From Heyndrickxia ginsengihumi (GTDB lineage Bacteria > Bacillota > Bacilli > Bacillales > Bacillaceae_C): 64,000 nt of DNA. Location of the stretch: assembly GCF_011008565.1 (NCBI RefSeq), contig NZ_JAAIWK010000003.1:33300-97299 (forward strand), given 5' to 3'. The notes beneath the pieces are model-generated. The model saw only the letters and a list, made by a program, of their open reading frames with translations, was not told the origin of the DNA and ran no database searches. Of the stretch, positions 43,954 to 52,310 are shown piece by piece. A program made the translations under genes and the position numbers. How positions within the stretch are numbered: the stretch's first letter is position 1; the number at the start of each line of letters is the position of its first letter.

Positions 43954-44526
43954 ATGAAATTAATTGTGGGAATTACCGGGGCAACCGGTGCGATTTTTGG
44001 GATAAGATTACTAGAGATTCTTAAAGAAACAGATGTTGAAACCCATCTTGTCATGTCACCTTGGGCAGGGGCGACTATTCATACAGAAACATCTTTTACG
44101 TCGAAAGAAGTAGAAGCATTAGCAGACTATTCATATTCTTATAAGGATTTAGGTGCGCGAATTTCAAGCGGATCGTTTCGAGTGGATGGAATGATTGTTG
44201 TCCCTTGCAGTATGAAAACATTAGCATCCATTCGAATTGGACTAGCAGATAATCTTGTGACGCGTGCTGCCGATGTTATGTTAAAAGAGCGTAAGAAATT
44301 GCTATTATTAACTCGTGAAATGCCTTTAAATGATATTCACTTGGAAAATATGTTAAGTTTATCGCGAATGGGCGCTATTATTTTTCCTCCAATGCCAGCT
44401 TTTTATAATCATCCAGTGACCGTTGATGATATAGTTAACCATATTGTGTATAGAGCAATTGATCAGTTTGGAGTCCATCTGCCGGAGGCTAAAAGATGGG
44501 ATGGTATTAAGAATAACAAACAATAA
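43954..44526 (+). CDS. bsdB: UbiX-family flavin prenyltransferase (phenolic acid decarboxylase subunit B)
   Basis: 190 residues. The flavodoxin-like N-terminus VGITGATGAIFGIRLLEIL (4-22) binds FMN; VVPCSMKTLASIRIGLADNL (about 87-106) and LLLTREMPLNDIHLENM (about 129-145) are the conserved UbiX blocks. It attaches a dimethylallyl group to FMN to make the prenylated cofactor needed by UbiD enzymes. GGAGAAGGAG precedes the ATG. Unlike B. subtilis, where bsdBCD are contiguous, here a hairpin terminator and 200 bases separate it from bsdC. It is the only UbiX-type gene in the window, yet two UbiD-type genes flank it. Confidence 0.9.
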   Translation: MKLIVGITGATGAIFGIRLLEILKETDVETHLVMSPWAGATIHTETSFTSKEVEALADYSYSYKDLGARISSGSFRVDGMIVVPCSMKTLASIRIGLADNLVTRAADVMLKERKKLLLLTREMPLNDIHLENMLSLSRMGAIIFPPMPAFYNHPVTVDDIVNHIVYRAIDQFGVHLPEAKRWDGIKNNKQ

Positions 44527-44527
44527 G

Positions 44528-44593
44528 AAAAGTATTCATAGTGAATAGGTGAAGTGATTCAGCGCAATGCCTATTGATTGTGAATACTTTTTT
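44528..44593 (+). terminator. Terminator between bsdB and bsdC
   Basis: AAAAGTATTCA pairs with TGAATACTTTT, extended by an inner GTGAATAGG/CCTATTGAT pair, followed by TTT. It should reduce read-through from bsdB into bsdCD. Confidence 0.8.
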
Positions 44594-44624
44594 ATTATAT
44601 AGGAAATTTCTATTATAGACCTTA

Positions 44625-44682
44625 TTGGTATATATAATATATTTTATAGATATTTTTGGTATGTTAAATAGAAGCGTATAAT
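44625..44682 (+). promoter_or_regulatory. Probable separate promoter region for bsdCD
   Basis: A perfect -10 TATAAT is at 44677-44682, 48 bases before bsdC. The heptamer TTGGTAT occurs at 44625 and 44656, 31 bases apart (three helical turns); the second copy overlaps the -35 position with a short spacer (15 bases), as in activator-dependent promoters. Confidence 0.45.
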
Positions 44683-44730
44683 CATTTTGTAAGCAAAACG
44701 TGAAACTTACTTACATAGGAGGCAAGTGAT

Positions 44731-46152
44731 ATGGCTTATAAAGACTTTCGTGAATTTCTAAAAAAGCTAGAAAAAGAAAATCAATTACTAACAATTTCAA
44801 AAGAAGTAATGCCTGATACAGATTTAGGTGCGGCAGCCCGTGCCATTAATAATTTAGGTGAACATACACCAGCACTTTTGTTTGAAAATATTAACGGATA
44901 TAATAATGCCAGAATTGCAATGAATGTGATTGGTTCCTGGTCAAACCACGCTTTGATGATGGGGTTGCCAAAAAATACACCAGTAAAAGAACAATTCTTT
45001 GAATTCGCACGCCGTTATGCCAACTATCCTGTTCCGGTGCAACGTGAAGAGACAGCTCCGTTCCATGAAGTAGAAGTGACAGAGAATATTAATCTGTTTG
45101 ATATATTGCCATTATTCAGATTAAACGAAGGGGATGGTGGTTGCTATATAGATAAGGCATGTGTCATTTCCCGCGATCAAGAAGATCCTGAAAATTTCGG
45201 GAAGCAAAATGTAGGAATCTATCGTCTTCAAGTAAAAGGGAAGGATCGATTAGGCATTCAGCCTGTACCGCAACATGATATTGCGATTCATTTGCGTCAA
45301 GCAGAAGAACGTGGCCAAAACTTGCCTGTTGTCATTGCACTAGGAAATGAGCCGGTCATTACGACAGTTGCGTCATCACCAATCTTATATGATCAATCAG
45401 AATATGAGATGGCCGGAGCCATTCAAGGTGAGCCGTATAAAATTGTCAAAGCAAAAGATTCTAATTTAGATATTCCGTGGGGTGCGGAAGTGGTGCTTGA
45501 AGGTGAAATTTTGGCTGGAGAACGTGAATTTGAAGGACCATTTGGTGAATTTACTGGTCATTATTCAGGCGGACGTAAAATGCCCGTTATTAAAATTAAT
45601 CGTGTATATCACCGTAGCAATCCTCTTTTTGAACATCTTTATTTAGGAATGCCTTGGACAGAAATTGACTATATGATGGGAATTAATACATGTGTTCCAT
45701 TATATCAACAATTAAAAGACGCATATCCGGAAGAAATTGTAGCAGTTAATGCGATGTATACGCACGGACTCGTAGCAATTATTTCAACAAAAAGACGTTA
45801 CGGCGGTTTTGCTAAAGCAGTCGGAATGCGTGCATTAACAACACCGCATGGACTAGGGTACTGTAAAATGGTTATTGTTGTGGATGAGGATGTCGATCCA
45901 TTTAACTTGCCGCAAGTAATGTGGGCACTTTCTACAAAATTCCATGCTAAACATGATGCGGTTATCATCCCAGATCTATCAGTATTACCTTTAGATCCGG
46001 GCTCAGAGCCAGCAGGGATTACTCACAAAATGATATTAGATGCAACTACTCCTACAGCACCTGAAACGAGAGGGCATTATTCTCAAGGCCTGAAATCTCC
46101 CGCAAAAACAGAAGAGTGGGAAAAAATATTTGCAGAAATGTTAAGAAAATAA
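44731..46152 (+). CDS. bsdC: UbiD-family phenolic acid decarboxylase subunit C
   Basis: 473 residues, the same length as B. subtilis BsdC (YclC). The N-terminus MAYKDFREFLKKLEKENQLL and conserved blocks PLFRLNEGDGGCYIDKACV (about 128-146), VGIYRLQVKGKDRLGIQP (about 165-182), EGPFGEFTGHYSGGRKMP (about 267-284) and YLGMPWTEIDYMMG (about 305) are typical of UbiD enzymes, with the prenyl-FMN-binding and catalytic Glu/Arg residues in these blocks. It decarboxylates 4-hydroxybenzoate, vanillate or related acids to phenols, reversibly. AGGAGG is 8-9 bases before the ATG. bsdD follows after 17 bases. Confidence 0.92.
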   Translation: MAYKDFREFLKKLEKENQLLTISKEVMPDTDLGAAARAINNLGEHTPALLFENINGYNNARIAMNVIGSWSNHALMMGLPKNTPVKEQFFEFARRYANYPVPVQREETAPFHEVEVTENINLFDILPLFRLNEGDGGCYIDKACVISRDQEDPENFGKQNVGIYRLQVKGKDRLGIQPVPQHDIAIHLRQAEERGQNLPVVIALGNEPVITTVASSPILYDQSEYEMAGAIQGEPYKIVKAKDSNLDIPWGAEVVLEGEILAGEREFEGPFGEFTGHYSGGRKMPVIKINRVYHRSNPLFEHLYLGMPWTEIDYMMGINTCVPLYQQLKDAYPEEIVAVNAMYTHGLVAIISTKRRYGGFAKAVGMRALTTPHGLGYCKMVIVVDEDVDPFNLPQVMWALSTKFHAKHDAVIIPDLSVLPLDPGSEPAGITHKMILDATTPTAPETRGHYSQGLKSPAKTEEWEKIFAEMLRK

Positions 46153-46169
46153 TAAAGGAGTGCTGAAGT

Positions 46170-46403
46170 ATGCATATTTGTCCAAGATGTGATTCAAAAG
46201 AAGCAACTGTGATTTCGAAATCACCGAAAAAAGGGGTCTGGGAAATGTACGAATGCCCTGTATGTTTATTCACATGGCGTTCAAATGAACCAGAATCAAT
46301 TGCAAATCCTGAAAAATATAATCGAGCATTTAAGGTTAATCCCGCTAATATTCCACATACTGATATTGTTCCTGCTATTCCAGAGAGAAAAGTAGTAAAA
46401 TAA
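46170..46403 (+). CDS. bsdD: Phenolic acid decarboxylase subunit D
   Basis: 77 residues. Two CxxC pairs, C4-P-R-C7 and C-P-V-C near 29-32, form a zinc-ribbon. The C-terminal half (NPEKYNRAFKVNPANIPHTDIVPAIP) is conserved in BsdD/VdcD/LpdD-type small subunits that are needed for full decarboxylase activity. AAAGGAG precedes the ATG. It is the last gene of bsdCD, followed by a strong terminator. Confidence 0.9.
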   Translation: MHICPRCDSKEATVISKSPKKGVWEMYECPVCLFTWRSNEPESIANPEKYNRAFKVNPANIPHTDIVPAIPERKVVK

Positions 46404-46418
46404 AATGTATTACCACTT

Positions 46419-46452
46419 AAAAGCTAGTCTTTGACATGGACTAGCTTTTTTC
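46419..46452 (+). terminator. Terminator of bsdCD
   Basis: AAAAGCTAGTC (46419-46429) pairs perfectly with GACTAGCTTTT (46439-46449), followed by TTT. Confidence 0.9.
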
Positions 46453-46490
46453 TAACATATTAAATATGAGGTAGATAAGGAGTATGTAAA

Positions 46491-47573
46491 ATGGATGAGA
46501 ACAAAATGCGTGAAAAAAGAAAAGATGAACATGTACAGCTCGCGATATCTCCACAGTCTAATTCCTCACTTCCACTTTCTCATTTTGATCAGCTTTTGTT
46601 TGTTCACCAGTCCTTACCGAATATAGGTTTCAATGATGTAAGTCTGAAAGTCAATATACAAGGATTACAGCTTGATACCCCAATGTATATTAATGCTATG
46701 ACAGGGGGAAGCAAGATGACAGGTGAAATTAATGCTTCCTTAGCAAAAATAGCATGTGAAACGGGAATGGCGATGGCAGTTGGCTCACAGCATGCTGGAT
46801 TACGAAATGAAACACTGAAAGAAACATATCAAGTTGTTCGCAAATCAAATCCAAAAGGCATTATTTTTGCGAATGTCGGTGCTGATGTTCCGCTTGATTT
46901 TGCATTAAGGGCTATAGAAATGCTCGAAGCAAATGCTCTTCAAATTCATTTAAATGTCCCACAGGAATTAGTTATGCCAGAAGGAGAAAGAGATTTTAAA
47001 GGGTGGCTGCAGCAAATTGAACAAGTTGTCCACCATATAGATATCCCTGTTATTGCAAAAGAAGTAGGATTTGGAATGAGCAAAGAAACGATCCGCTTAT
47101 TAAAGGAGATCGGTGTGCAGTATGTCGATGTAAGCGGACGTGGAGGGACTAATTTTATTCATATTGAAAATCAGCGGCGTGAACACCGCGAGTATGAATA
47201 TTTACAAGGATGGGGGCAAACAACGCCGATTGCATTGCTAGAAGCGCATGAATATTTGAATTCTATGATTGTATTTGCGTCAGGTGGAGTGCGGAACCCT
47301 TTAGATGTAGTAAAGTGTTTATCTCTTGGAGCAAAGGCGGTTGGATTAGCAAGCCCGATTTTAAAAATACTTTTAAAAGCAGGAGTTGAAGAAGCAATTG
47401 AGGAAATGAAGCATTGGCAGGAGCAAATCAAAACTATTTGCACGATGCTGGGAGCTAAAAATATTGATGAACTGCGCAATTGCTCAATCGTTATTACGAA
47501 GGAAGTACGGGAATGGTGTGAAGCAAGAGGGATCGATATAACGCTCTTCTCACAAAGAAGCAAGCAGCGATAA
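46491..47573 (+). CDS. fni: Type 2 isopentenyl-diphosphate delta-isomerase
   Basis: 360 residues. The FMN-dependent IDI-2 fold is clear: RKDEHVQLA near 10-18, PMYINAMTGGSKMTGEINASLA near 64-85, MAVGSQHAGLRN near 97-108, IHLNVPQELVMPEGERDFKGW near 150-170, IAKEVGFGMSKETI near 190-203, and DVSGRGGTNFIHIENQRR near 215-232. It interconverts IPP and DMAPP for isoprenoid synthesis using reduced FMN and Mg. The ATG has AAGGAG 7-8 bases upstream. In Firmicutes that make IPP by the MEP route the enzyme is dispensable; no isoprenoid genes flank it here. Confidence 0.93.
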   Translation: MDENKMREKRKDEHVQLAISPQSNSSLPLSHFDQLLFVHQSLPNIGFNDVSLKVNIQGLQLDTPMYINAMTGGSKMTGEINASLAKIACETGMAMAVGSQHAGLRNETLKETYQVVRKSNPKGIIFANVGADVPLDFALRAIEMLEANALQIHLNVPQELVMPEGERDFKGWLQQIEQVVHHIDIPVIAKEVGFGMSKETIRLLKEIGVQYVDVSGRGGTNFIHIENQRREHREYEYLQGWGQTTPIALLEAHEYLNSMIVFASGGVRNPLDVVKCLSLGAKAVGLASPILKILLKAGVEEAIEEMKHWQEQIKTICTMLGAKNIDELRNCSIVITKEVREWCEARGIDITLFSQRSKQR

Positions 47574-47604
47574 TGAAATAATGATGAAAGAAAAAGGTGA
47601 GAAT

Positions 47605-48066
47605 ATGAATCTGGAATTAGCAACAGATGTTTATGAATTATTAAATGGAAAAGAGATAGTCAACAAGCAGCATGAGGCAATGATGTTGTTAACTGTAAGC
47701 GAGGATGGCTGGCCCCATACGGCAATGATCAGTGTAGGAGAGATCGTCGCCTTGAATCGCAGTGAATTACGGCTCGGTTTATGGCCGGATACGTCTACAA
47801 CTAAAAATATTATTCGTACTAAAAAGGCAACACTTGTCCTTTTTTATAAAGGAAAAGCACACTATATTCGTCTATCATTAGAGAAATTACGAGAGCTTGC
47901 AGAAACACCATATAAAAGAGAGCGTTTTGCAGCAAGGATTACATGGCTTCGTGAGGATATTGCGAAATATGCGGACATTACTTCAGGTGTAACGATTGAA
48001 TTAAAAAATTCTGAGGAAGTCATTGAACGCTGGAACAGAACAATTGAAGATTTACTGCAGCCATAA
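47605..48066 (+). CDS. Pyridoxamine 5-phosphate oxidase-like FMN-binding protein
   Basis: 153 residues from the ATG at 47605 (AAAGGTGAG 5-6 bases upstream; an ATG at 47581 lacks a site). The split beta-barrel is suggested by LLTVSEDGWPHTAMISVGEIVALNRSELRLGLWPDTSTTKNI (about 28-70), where the flavin phosphate would bind, then KKATLVLFYKGKAHYIRL. No residues specific for PdxH are seen, so it is a general flavin-binding reductase or sensor rather than the B6 oxidase. It lies 31 bases after fni and may be co-transcribed. Function unknown. Confidence 0.7.
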   Translation: MNLELATDVYELLNGKEIVNKQHEAMMLLTVSEDGWPHTAMISVGEIVALNRSELRLGLWPDTSTTKNIIRTKKATLVLFYKGKAHYIRLSLEKLRELAETPYKRERFAARITWLREDIAKYADITSGVTIELKNSEEVIERWNRTIEDLLQP

Positions 48067-48072
48067 TGAGTC

Positions 48073-48110
48073 ATAAGGATGTCTTAATAGTAAGGGACAT
48101 CCTTATTTTA
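48073..48110. terminator. Terminator after the PNPOx-like gene
   Basis: ATAAGGATGTC (48073-48083) and GACATCCTTAT (48096-48106) form a perfect 11-base stem followed by TTTATTTTA. Confidence 0.85.
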
Positions 48111-48191
48111 TTTTATTGTCGAGCTACTGTTTCAGTCTAATTCCGTAGTTTTTCGGTCAATAATTGTCATATTTCAGTCTGAACGAAAATA

Positions 48192-48494
48192 TTATTCGCG
48201 ATAGGATGAAGATGATTTATTTTTATAAGAGCAGTTCAAAACCCAAACCGAATCATATTTATCGAATAATTCATTTTGGCGATCTATAATGTCTTGATCT
48301 ACTTCTGCAAACTGGATCACACCTACATATTTGATGTCATAGTTATGATCTTTTTTATTGGCTTGCAGCTCTTTGGCTACTTTTGCATAGGCCTCTTCTT
48401 GTGAATAGCCTTTTACATCACAAAATACCGTTAATACTTCTTTTTGGGCAGGTTCATCAGCTAAAAACATATAGCAAGAATATTTATGTTCCAT
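48192..48494 (-). CDS. Hypothetical protein, 100 residues
   Basis: I do not recognise this protein. It is soluble and mixed alpha/beta, with no signal peptide or membrane segment. Cys residues lie at 7, 25 and about 89; the central part (GYSQEEAYAKVAKELQANKKDHNYDIKYVGVIQFAEVDQDII) looks like a helix followed by a beta-strand. The C-terminus is Ser/Lys-rich. GGTGA precedes the ATG by about 5 bases, and codon use resembles the neighbours, so it is probably a real gene. It stands alone on the minus strand, sharing the terminator region with the PNPOx-like gene. Confidence 0.55.
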   Translation of the reverse strand: MEHKYSCYMFLADEPAQKEVLTVFCDVKGYSQEEAYAKVAKELQANKKDHNYDIKYVGVIQFAEVDQDIIDRQNELFDKYDSVWVLNCSYKNKSSSSYRE

Positions 48495-48623
48495 TGTTTC
48501 ACCATCATTTCCTAAAATTTATATCATGTTTAGTATGAAAAGAAATGATTGAATTCATGCTTAGAAAAGTTGAAATACCCGATAATGGTGCCAAACGTGT
48601 AATTACGATAAACTACTTGTAAA

Positions 48624-48637
48624 AGAAAGCGTTTTTC
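48624..48637. promoter_or_regulatory. Weak CcpA (cre-like) site
   Basis: AGAAAGCGTTTTTCT is palindromic around the central CG but deviates from the cre consensus at two positions. It lies about 120 bases before the oligo-1,6-glucosidase gene, where carbon catabolite control would be expected. Confidence 0.25.
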
Positions 48638-48649
48638 TAAAGGCTTATA

Positions 48650-48690
48650 AAGTTAATTGGAGCGGAAATCAGCTACACCTGGGACGAATG
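48650..48690 (+). repeat. Fragment of family B repeat
   Basis: TTAATTGGAGCGGAAATCAG followed by CTACACCTGGGACG; the core GGAGCGGAAATCA is shared with 10990-11050 and, slightly changed, with 57134-57150. Confidence 0.45.
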
Positions 48691-48755
48691 ACAAGTACGA
48701 AACAATTTTTAAAATGATGTATGAAAGATAAGGCTTGAATTTGGGAGGGGTATGT

Positions 48756-50447
48756 ATGTCAAAGCGCAAAGATTGGTGGAAAAGCAGCGTCGTTTATCAA
48801 ATTTATCCAAGAAGTTTTATGGATAGCAATGGAGATGGAATAGGTGATATTCGCGGAATTATTTCTAAACTTGATTACTTGCAGCAGCTAGGTGTTGACG
48901 TCGTTTGGCTTTCTCCAGTATATCAATCACCGAATGATGATAATGGCTATGATATTAGTAATTATGAGGAGATCATGGATGAGTTCGGGACAATGGACGA
49001 TCTTGAGGAACTTCTAGATGAAATGCATAAACGGAGCATTAAGCTTGTCATGGATTTGGTCGTAAACCATACGTCAGATGAACATCAATGGTTCGTTGAA
49101 GCAAAAAAATCAAAAGAGAATCCTTATAGAGATTTCTATATATGGAGAACAGGAAAAGATAATCATCCGCCAACAGATTGGCAGTCATCTTTTGGAGGTT
49201 CAACTTGGGAATACAGTCCAGAAACAGATGAATACTATCTACATATGTTCTCAAAAAAACAACCAGACCTCAATTGGGAAAATCCGAAAGTACGTGATTC
49301 CATTTATAAGATGATGAAATTTTGGCTTGATAAAGGAATAGATGGATTTCGTATGGATGTTATCAATATGATTTCAAAAAAGGAATGTTTGCCGTCTTAC
49401 AAAGATTGGATTAACGGAAATCACGGGTTTAAACCATATACACCGAATGGCGATAGTGTCCATCAATATTTACAGGAAATGCATCAAGAAGTTTTATCCA
49501 AATATGATATTATGACAGTCGGCGAATGCCCGGGCGTGTCTCCTGAACAGGCGGAATTATATACAGCAGCAGATCGAAATGAATTAAATATGGTGTTTCA
49601 ATTTGAACATATGGGGCTCGATAATGAACCGGGGAAAAGTAAGTGGGATTTAAAACCGTTAGCTTTAAAAGATTTAAAGCAAAATCTCTCTAAGTGGCAA
49701 AAACAGTTAGAAAATAAAGGATGGAACAGTTTGTATTGGAATAATCATGATCAGCCGCGCATCGTTTCCCGCTTTGGAAATGACGGAGAATATCGTGTGC
49801 AATCTGCTAAAATGCTTGCAACATTACTGCACTTTATGAAAGGTACACCATATATCTATCAAGGTGAAGAAATTGGCATGACGAATGTCCGTTTCTCAAA
49901 GATCGAGGACTATCGTGATATTGAATTAAAGAATATGTACAAAGATCGAGTCGATCATCTAAGATGGGATCCTGCTGAAGTAATGAAGTCAATTTATGCA
50001 AAAGGGCGTGATAATGCACGTACGCCAATGCAATGGAGTGGAGAATTAAATGGAGGCTTTTCAACAGGCACTCCGTGGATACAAGTAAATCCTAATTATA
50101 CAACAATTAATGTAAAAAATGCCCTAGAAGATCAGCATTCTATATTCTATTATTATAAAAAGCTCATTGAGCTTCGTAAACAACATGAAATCATTGTATA
50201 TGGAGATTATAATCTAATATTAGAAGATCATGAGTCTGTTTTTTCTTATATGCGTTCTTTAGGGAATGAACGCTTGCTTGTAATCAATAATTTTTACGAA
50301 CACGAAACGGTTTTTGAAATACCCGAAAATATGAATGTTCAAACACGTGAGCTTTTGATTAGCAACTATAATGATGCTTCTAAGCATAACTCGGCAAGTA
50401 TTACACTGCGACCATATGAATCAATTGTTTATAAATTCATTAACTGA
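48756..50447 (+). CDS. Oligo-1,6-glucosidase / alpha-glucosidase (GH13)
   Basis: 563 residues from the ATG at 48756 (GGGAGGGG 5-7 bases upstream; an in-frame start at 48735 is less likely). GH13 conserved regions are all visible: region I DLVVNHTSDEH (about 95-105), region II GFRMDVINM with the nucleophile Asp (about 195-203), region III VGECPG with the acid/base Glu (about 252), and region IV NNHDQPR with the stabilising Asp (about 330). The V-I-N-M after the nucleophile is the mark of alpha-1,6/alpha-1,4 oligosaccharide hydrolases such as MalL/oligo-1,6-glucosidase. It is cytoplasmic (no signal peptide) and hydrolyses isomaltose-type sugars. No transporter or regulator is adjacent. Confidence 0.88.
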   Translation: MSKRKDWWKSSVVYQIYPRSFMDSNGDGIGDIRGIISKLDYLQQLGVDVVWLSPVYQSPNDDNGYDISNYEEIMDEFGTMDDLEELLDEMHKRSIKLVMDLVVNHTSDEHQWFVEAKKSKENPYRDFYIWRTGKDNHPPTDWQSSFGGSTWEYSPETDEYYLHMFSKKQPDLNWENPKVRDSIYKMMKFWLDKGIDGFRMDVINMISKKECLPSYKDWINGNHGFKPYTPNGDSVHQYLQEMHQEVLSKYDIMTVGECPGVSPEQAELYTAADRNELNMVFQFEHMGLDNEPGKSKWDLKPLALKDLKQNLSKWQKQLENKGWNSLYWNNHDQPRIVSRFGNDGEYRVQSAKMLATLLHFMKGTPYIYQGEEIGMTNVRFSKIEDYRDIELKNMYKDRVDHLRWDPAEVMKSIYAKGRDNARTPMQWSGELNGGFSTGTPWIQVNPNYTTINVKNALEDQHSIFYYYKKLIELRKQHEIIVYGDYNLILEDHESVFSYMRSLGNERLLVINNFYEHETVFEIPENMNVQTRELLISNYNDASKHNSASITLRPYESIVYKFIN

Positions 50448-50450
50448 ATG

Positions 50451-50652
50451 AAAGAGGCTGGGACAAAAGTATATTAGCTAAAGAAAACCAAAAATATTGC
50501 GCTCCAACTCCGCTCCGGAAATATCTTTCGCTATCCGCGGGCGGCTGGTGAACCTCCCGCAGCAGTCTACGTAATTTCCGGAGTTGATTTGTGCAATGTT
50601 TGGCTTTCGCCACCCACTTTTGAGTAAAAATTTTGCCGGTCCCGGAGCGCTT
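50451..50652 (+). repeat. Family A intergenic repeat, copy 2 (inverted arms)
   Basis: Begins GAAAGAGGCTGGGACAAAAG and continues with TATTAGCTAAAGAAAACC, ATATTGCGCTCCAACTCCG and CTCCGGAAATATC; the right half carries ATTTCCGGAGTTGATTTGTG, CAATGTTTGGCTTTCGC and CACTTTTGAG, which pair with the left half. The centre (50535-50575, CGCGGGCGGCTGG ... CCCGCAGCAGTC) is GC-rich and resembles family B sequence, as if one element had inserted into the other. It fills the gap between two genes. Confidence 0.75.
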
Positions 50653-50687
50653 CTCTTCTTTTTCACAATGGAAAAAAGTATGGAGTT

Positions 50688-52094
50688 TTAGATTCTGTTA
50701 TAAACGTTGCACAATGCTTCCCAGATGATGTTTACATCTGCAGCGCTTGTTCTCCAATTACTGAAGGCAGCCCGGATTGCCGGTGTTCCATGATAAATAG
50801 TAGGAGTCATAAATACTCGTCCGTCCTCTGTAAGTTTGTCTAAAAATTGCTTAATCTCTTCAAACGATGCTACCCCCTCATCTTTGTGTACAACTGTAAA
50901 ACAAACGACATTCAATCTTGTCGGTGCTAATAGTTTAAAGTGGCTACTTTGTGTTATTTTTTTCGTAAAAGCTTGGGCCATTTCAACGTTTCTTTCTACG
51001 ATTTGTTTACATCCTAAACGTCCATAAGCATGTAACGTAAACCACACGGGGAGAGCTCTAAATCTCCTTGAATTTTCAGGGGTCAGATGGACAAACTCAG
51101 GATGTTCTATAGCATTTCCTAAATAAGCAGCATTGTTTTGGAATACCTCGACTTGTAAATTCTGATGTTTTGTAAACTGCATGGCGGAATCGTACGGAAC
51201 ATTCAGCCATTTATGGGCATCAATTGTAATAGAATCCGCGCTCTCCATTCCTTTCACAAGATGTTGAAACTGCTCAGAACATGCGGCAAATCCTCCGAAC
51301 GCAGCATCAATATGCAGCCAAAAAGAGTAATCTTGCTGTAATTGTCCAATTGTTTCCAAATCATCGTAATCCACTGTATTAACTGTTCCGGCATTTGCGA
51401 CGACAATGCATGGAGTATGTTTATTTTCTTCTAAAAAGTTACGAAGTTTCTCTATATCGACTGCTTCTCTATCCGGCAAACATGGAATGAGATGGAGGTT
51501 TTTTCTTCCCATGCCAAGCATCGACAGAGCTTTATAAATACTTGAGTGTGGAGCTCCGCTAATTACTTTAACAGGGGGAAGATGGTACATTCCTTGTTGT
51601 GAAATATCAATTCCGTGCTTATGAGCAGCCCATTGTCTTGCTTGCGCGAGCCCTACAAAATTGGCCATCGTTGCCCCACTGACAAACGTACCGCTAAAGC
51701 TGGATGGGAGTTTGAATAATTCTCGCAGCATGGAAATAGTTTCTAATTCTAATAGTCCAGCAGCAGAATCTTCAATACTTGTTACATTTTGATCAAACAC
51801 GCTGACGAGCCAATCTCCCGCAATTGAGGCAGGTGTTGCCCCTCCTGTAACGAAACCTAAATATCTTGGTCCAGCACTGCCGCTTAGTTGCTTAGCATGG
51901 ATTGAAAGGAAACGCTCAAGGACGTGGATTGTCCCTGTTCCTTCAATTGGTAAATGAGTATCATAGTTGAGTGTATCATTTATCTTTGCTGCGGGAAGGG
52001 AATCTAGCTCTCCAAAAAAAACTAGTGATTCTTCAACTACTTTATTAAGAATCTCTTTTAGTTTTAGTTTGTCCTCTTCTAAATTGTTCAGCAT
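50688..52094 (-). CDS. PLP-dependent group II decarboxylase (DDC/GAD-like)
   Basis: 468 residues from the ATG at 52094; AAGGAG is about 10 bases upstream, and longer in-frame codons to 52145 precede that site. Fold-type I decarboxylase features: HSSIYKALSMLGMG near 180, VANAGTVNTVDYDDLETIG near 230-248, HIDAAFGGFA near 258-267 with the Asp that holds the pyridine nitrogen, and the PLP lysine in ITIDAHKWLNVPYD near 290. It would decarboxylate an amino acid (aromatic, glutamate, or 2,4-diaminobutyrate); the sequence alone does not decide. No amine exporter or antiporter is adjacent. Divergent from metE with its riboswitches. Confidence 0.85.
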   Translation of the reverse strand: MLNNLEEDKLKLKEILNKVVEESLVFFGELDSLPAAKINDTLNYDTHLPIEGTGTIHVLERFLSIHAKQLSGSAGPRYLGFVTGGATPASIAGDWLVSVFDQNVTSIEDSAAGLLELETISMLRELFKLPSSFSGTFVSGATMANFVGLAQARQWAAHKHGIDISQQGMYHLPPVKVISGAPHSSIYKALSMLGMGRKNLHLIPCLPDREAVDIEKLRNFLEENKHTPCIVVANAGTVNTVDYDDLETIGQLQQDYSFWLHIDAAFGGFAACSEQFQHLVKGMESADSITIDAHKWLNVPYDSAMQFTKHQNLQVEVFQNNAAYLGNAIEHPEFVHLTPENSRRFRALPVWFTLHAYGRLGCKQIVERNVEMAQAFTKKITQSSHFKLLAPTRLNVVCFTVVHKDEGVASFEEIKQFLDKLTEDGRVFMTPTIYHGTPAIRAAFSNWRTSAADVNIIWEALCNVYNRI

Positions 52095-52149
52095 GGATTC
52101 TTCGCTCCTTTTTAGTAGAATAATATATAGGAATTTTCTAAACATAAGG

Positions 52150-52178
52150 TTGAAACTTAATTATTGTTATTTTATAAT
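52150..52178 (+). promoter_or_regulatory. Sigma-A promoter of the metE leader
   Basis: TTGAAA (52150-52155), a 17-base spacer and a perfect TATAAT (52173-52178), placing the transcription start about 10-15 bases before the SAM riboswitch. Confidence 0.8.
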
Positions 52179-52199
52179 AAATGAAAACATAATAAAAAT

Positions 52200-52298
52200 T
52201 CTTATCAAGAGAGATTGAGGGATCTGGCCCTACGACGTCTCAGCAACCTGTTTGTTACAAGGTGCTCCATCCAGCAGATTCATTCTGAAAGATAAGAA
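52200..52298 (+). ncRNA. SAM-I (S-box) riboswitch
   Basis: The conserved S-box elements are in order: P1 strand CTTATCAAGAGAG, then GGGATCTGGCCCTACGACG, CTCAGCAACCTG, TACAAGGTGCTCCATCC, AGCAGA and TCTGAAAGATAAG closing P1. S-adenosylmethionine binding stabilises P1 and lets the following terminator (52311-52343) form, switching off the downstream methionine gene. It is the first of two riboswitches ahead of metE. Confidence 0.95.
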
Positions 52299-52310
52299 GA
52301 ATTTTGTGTA

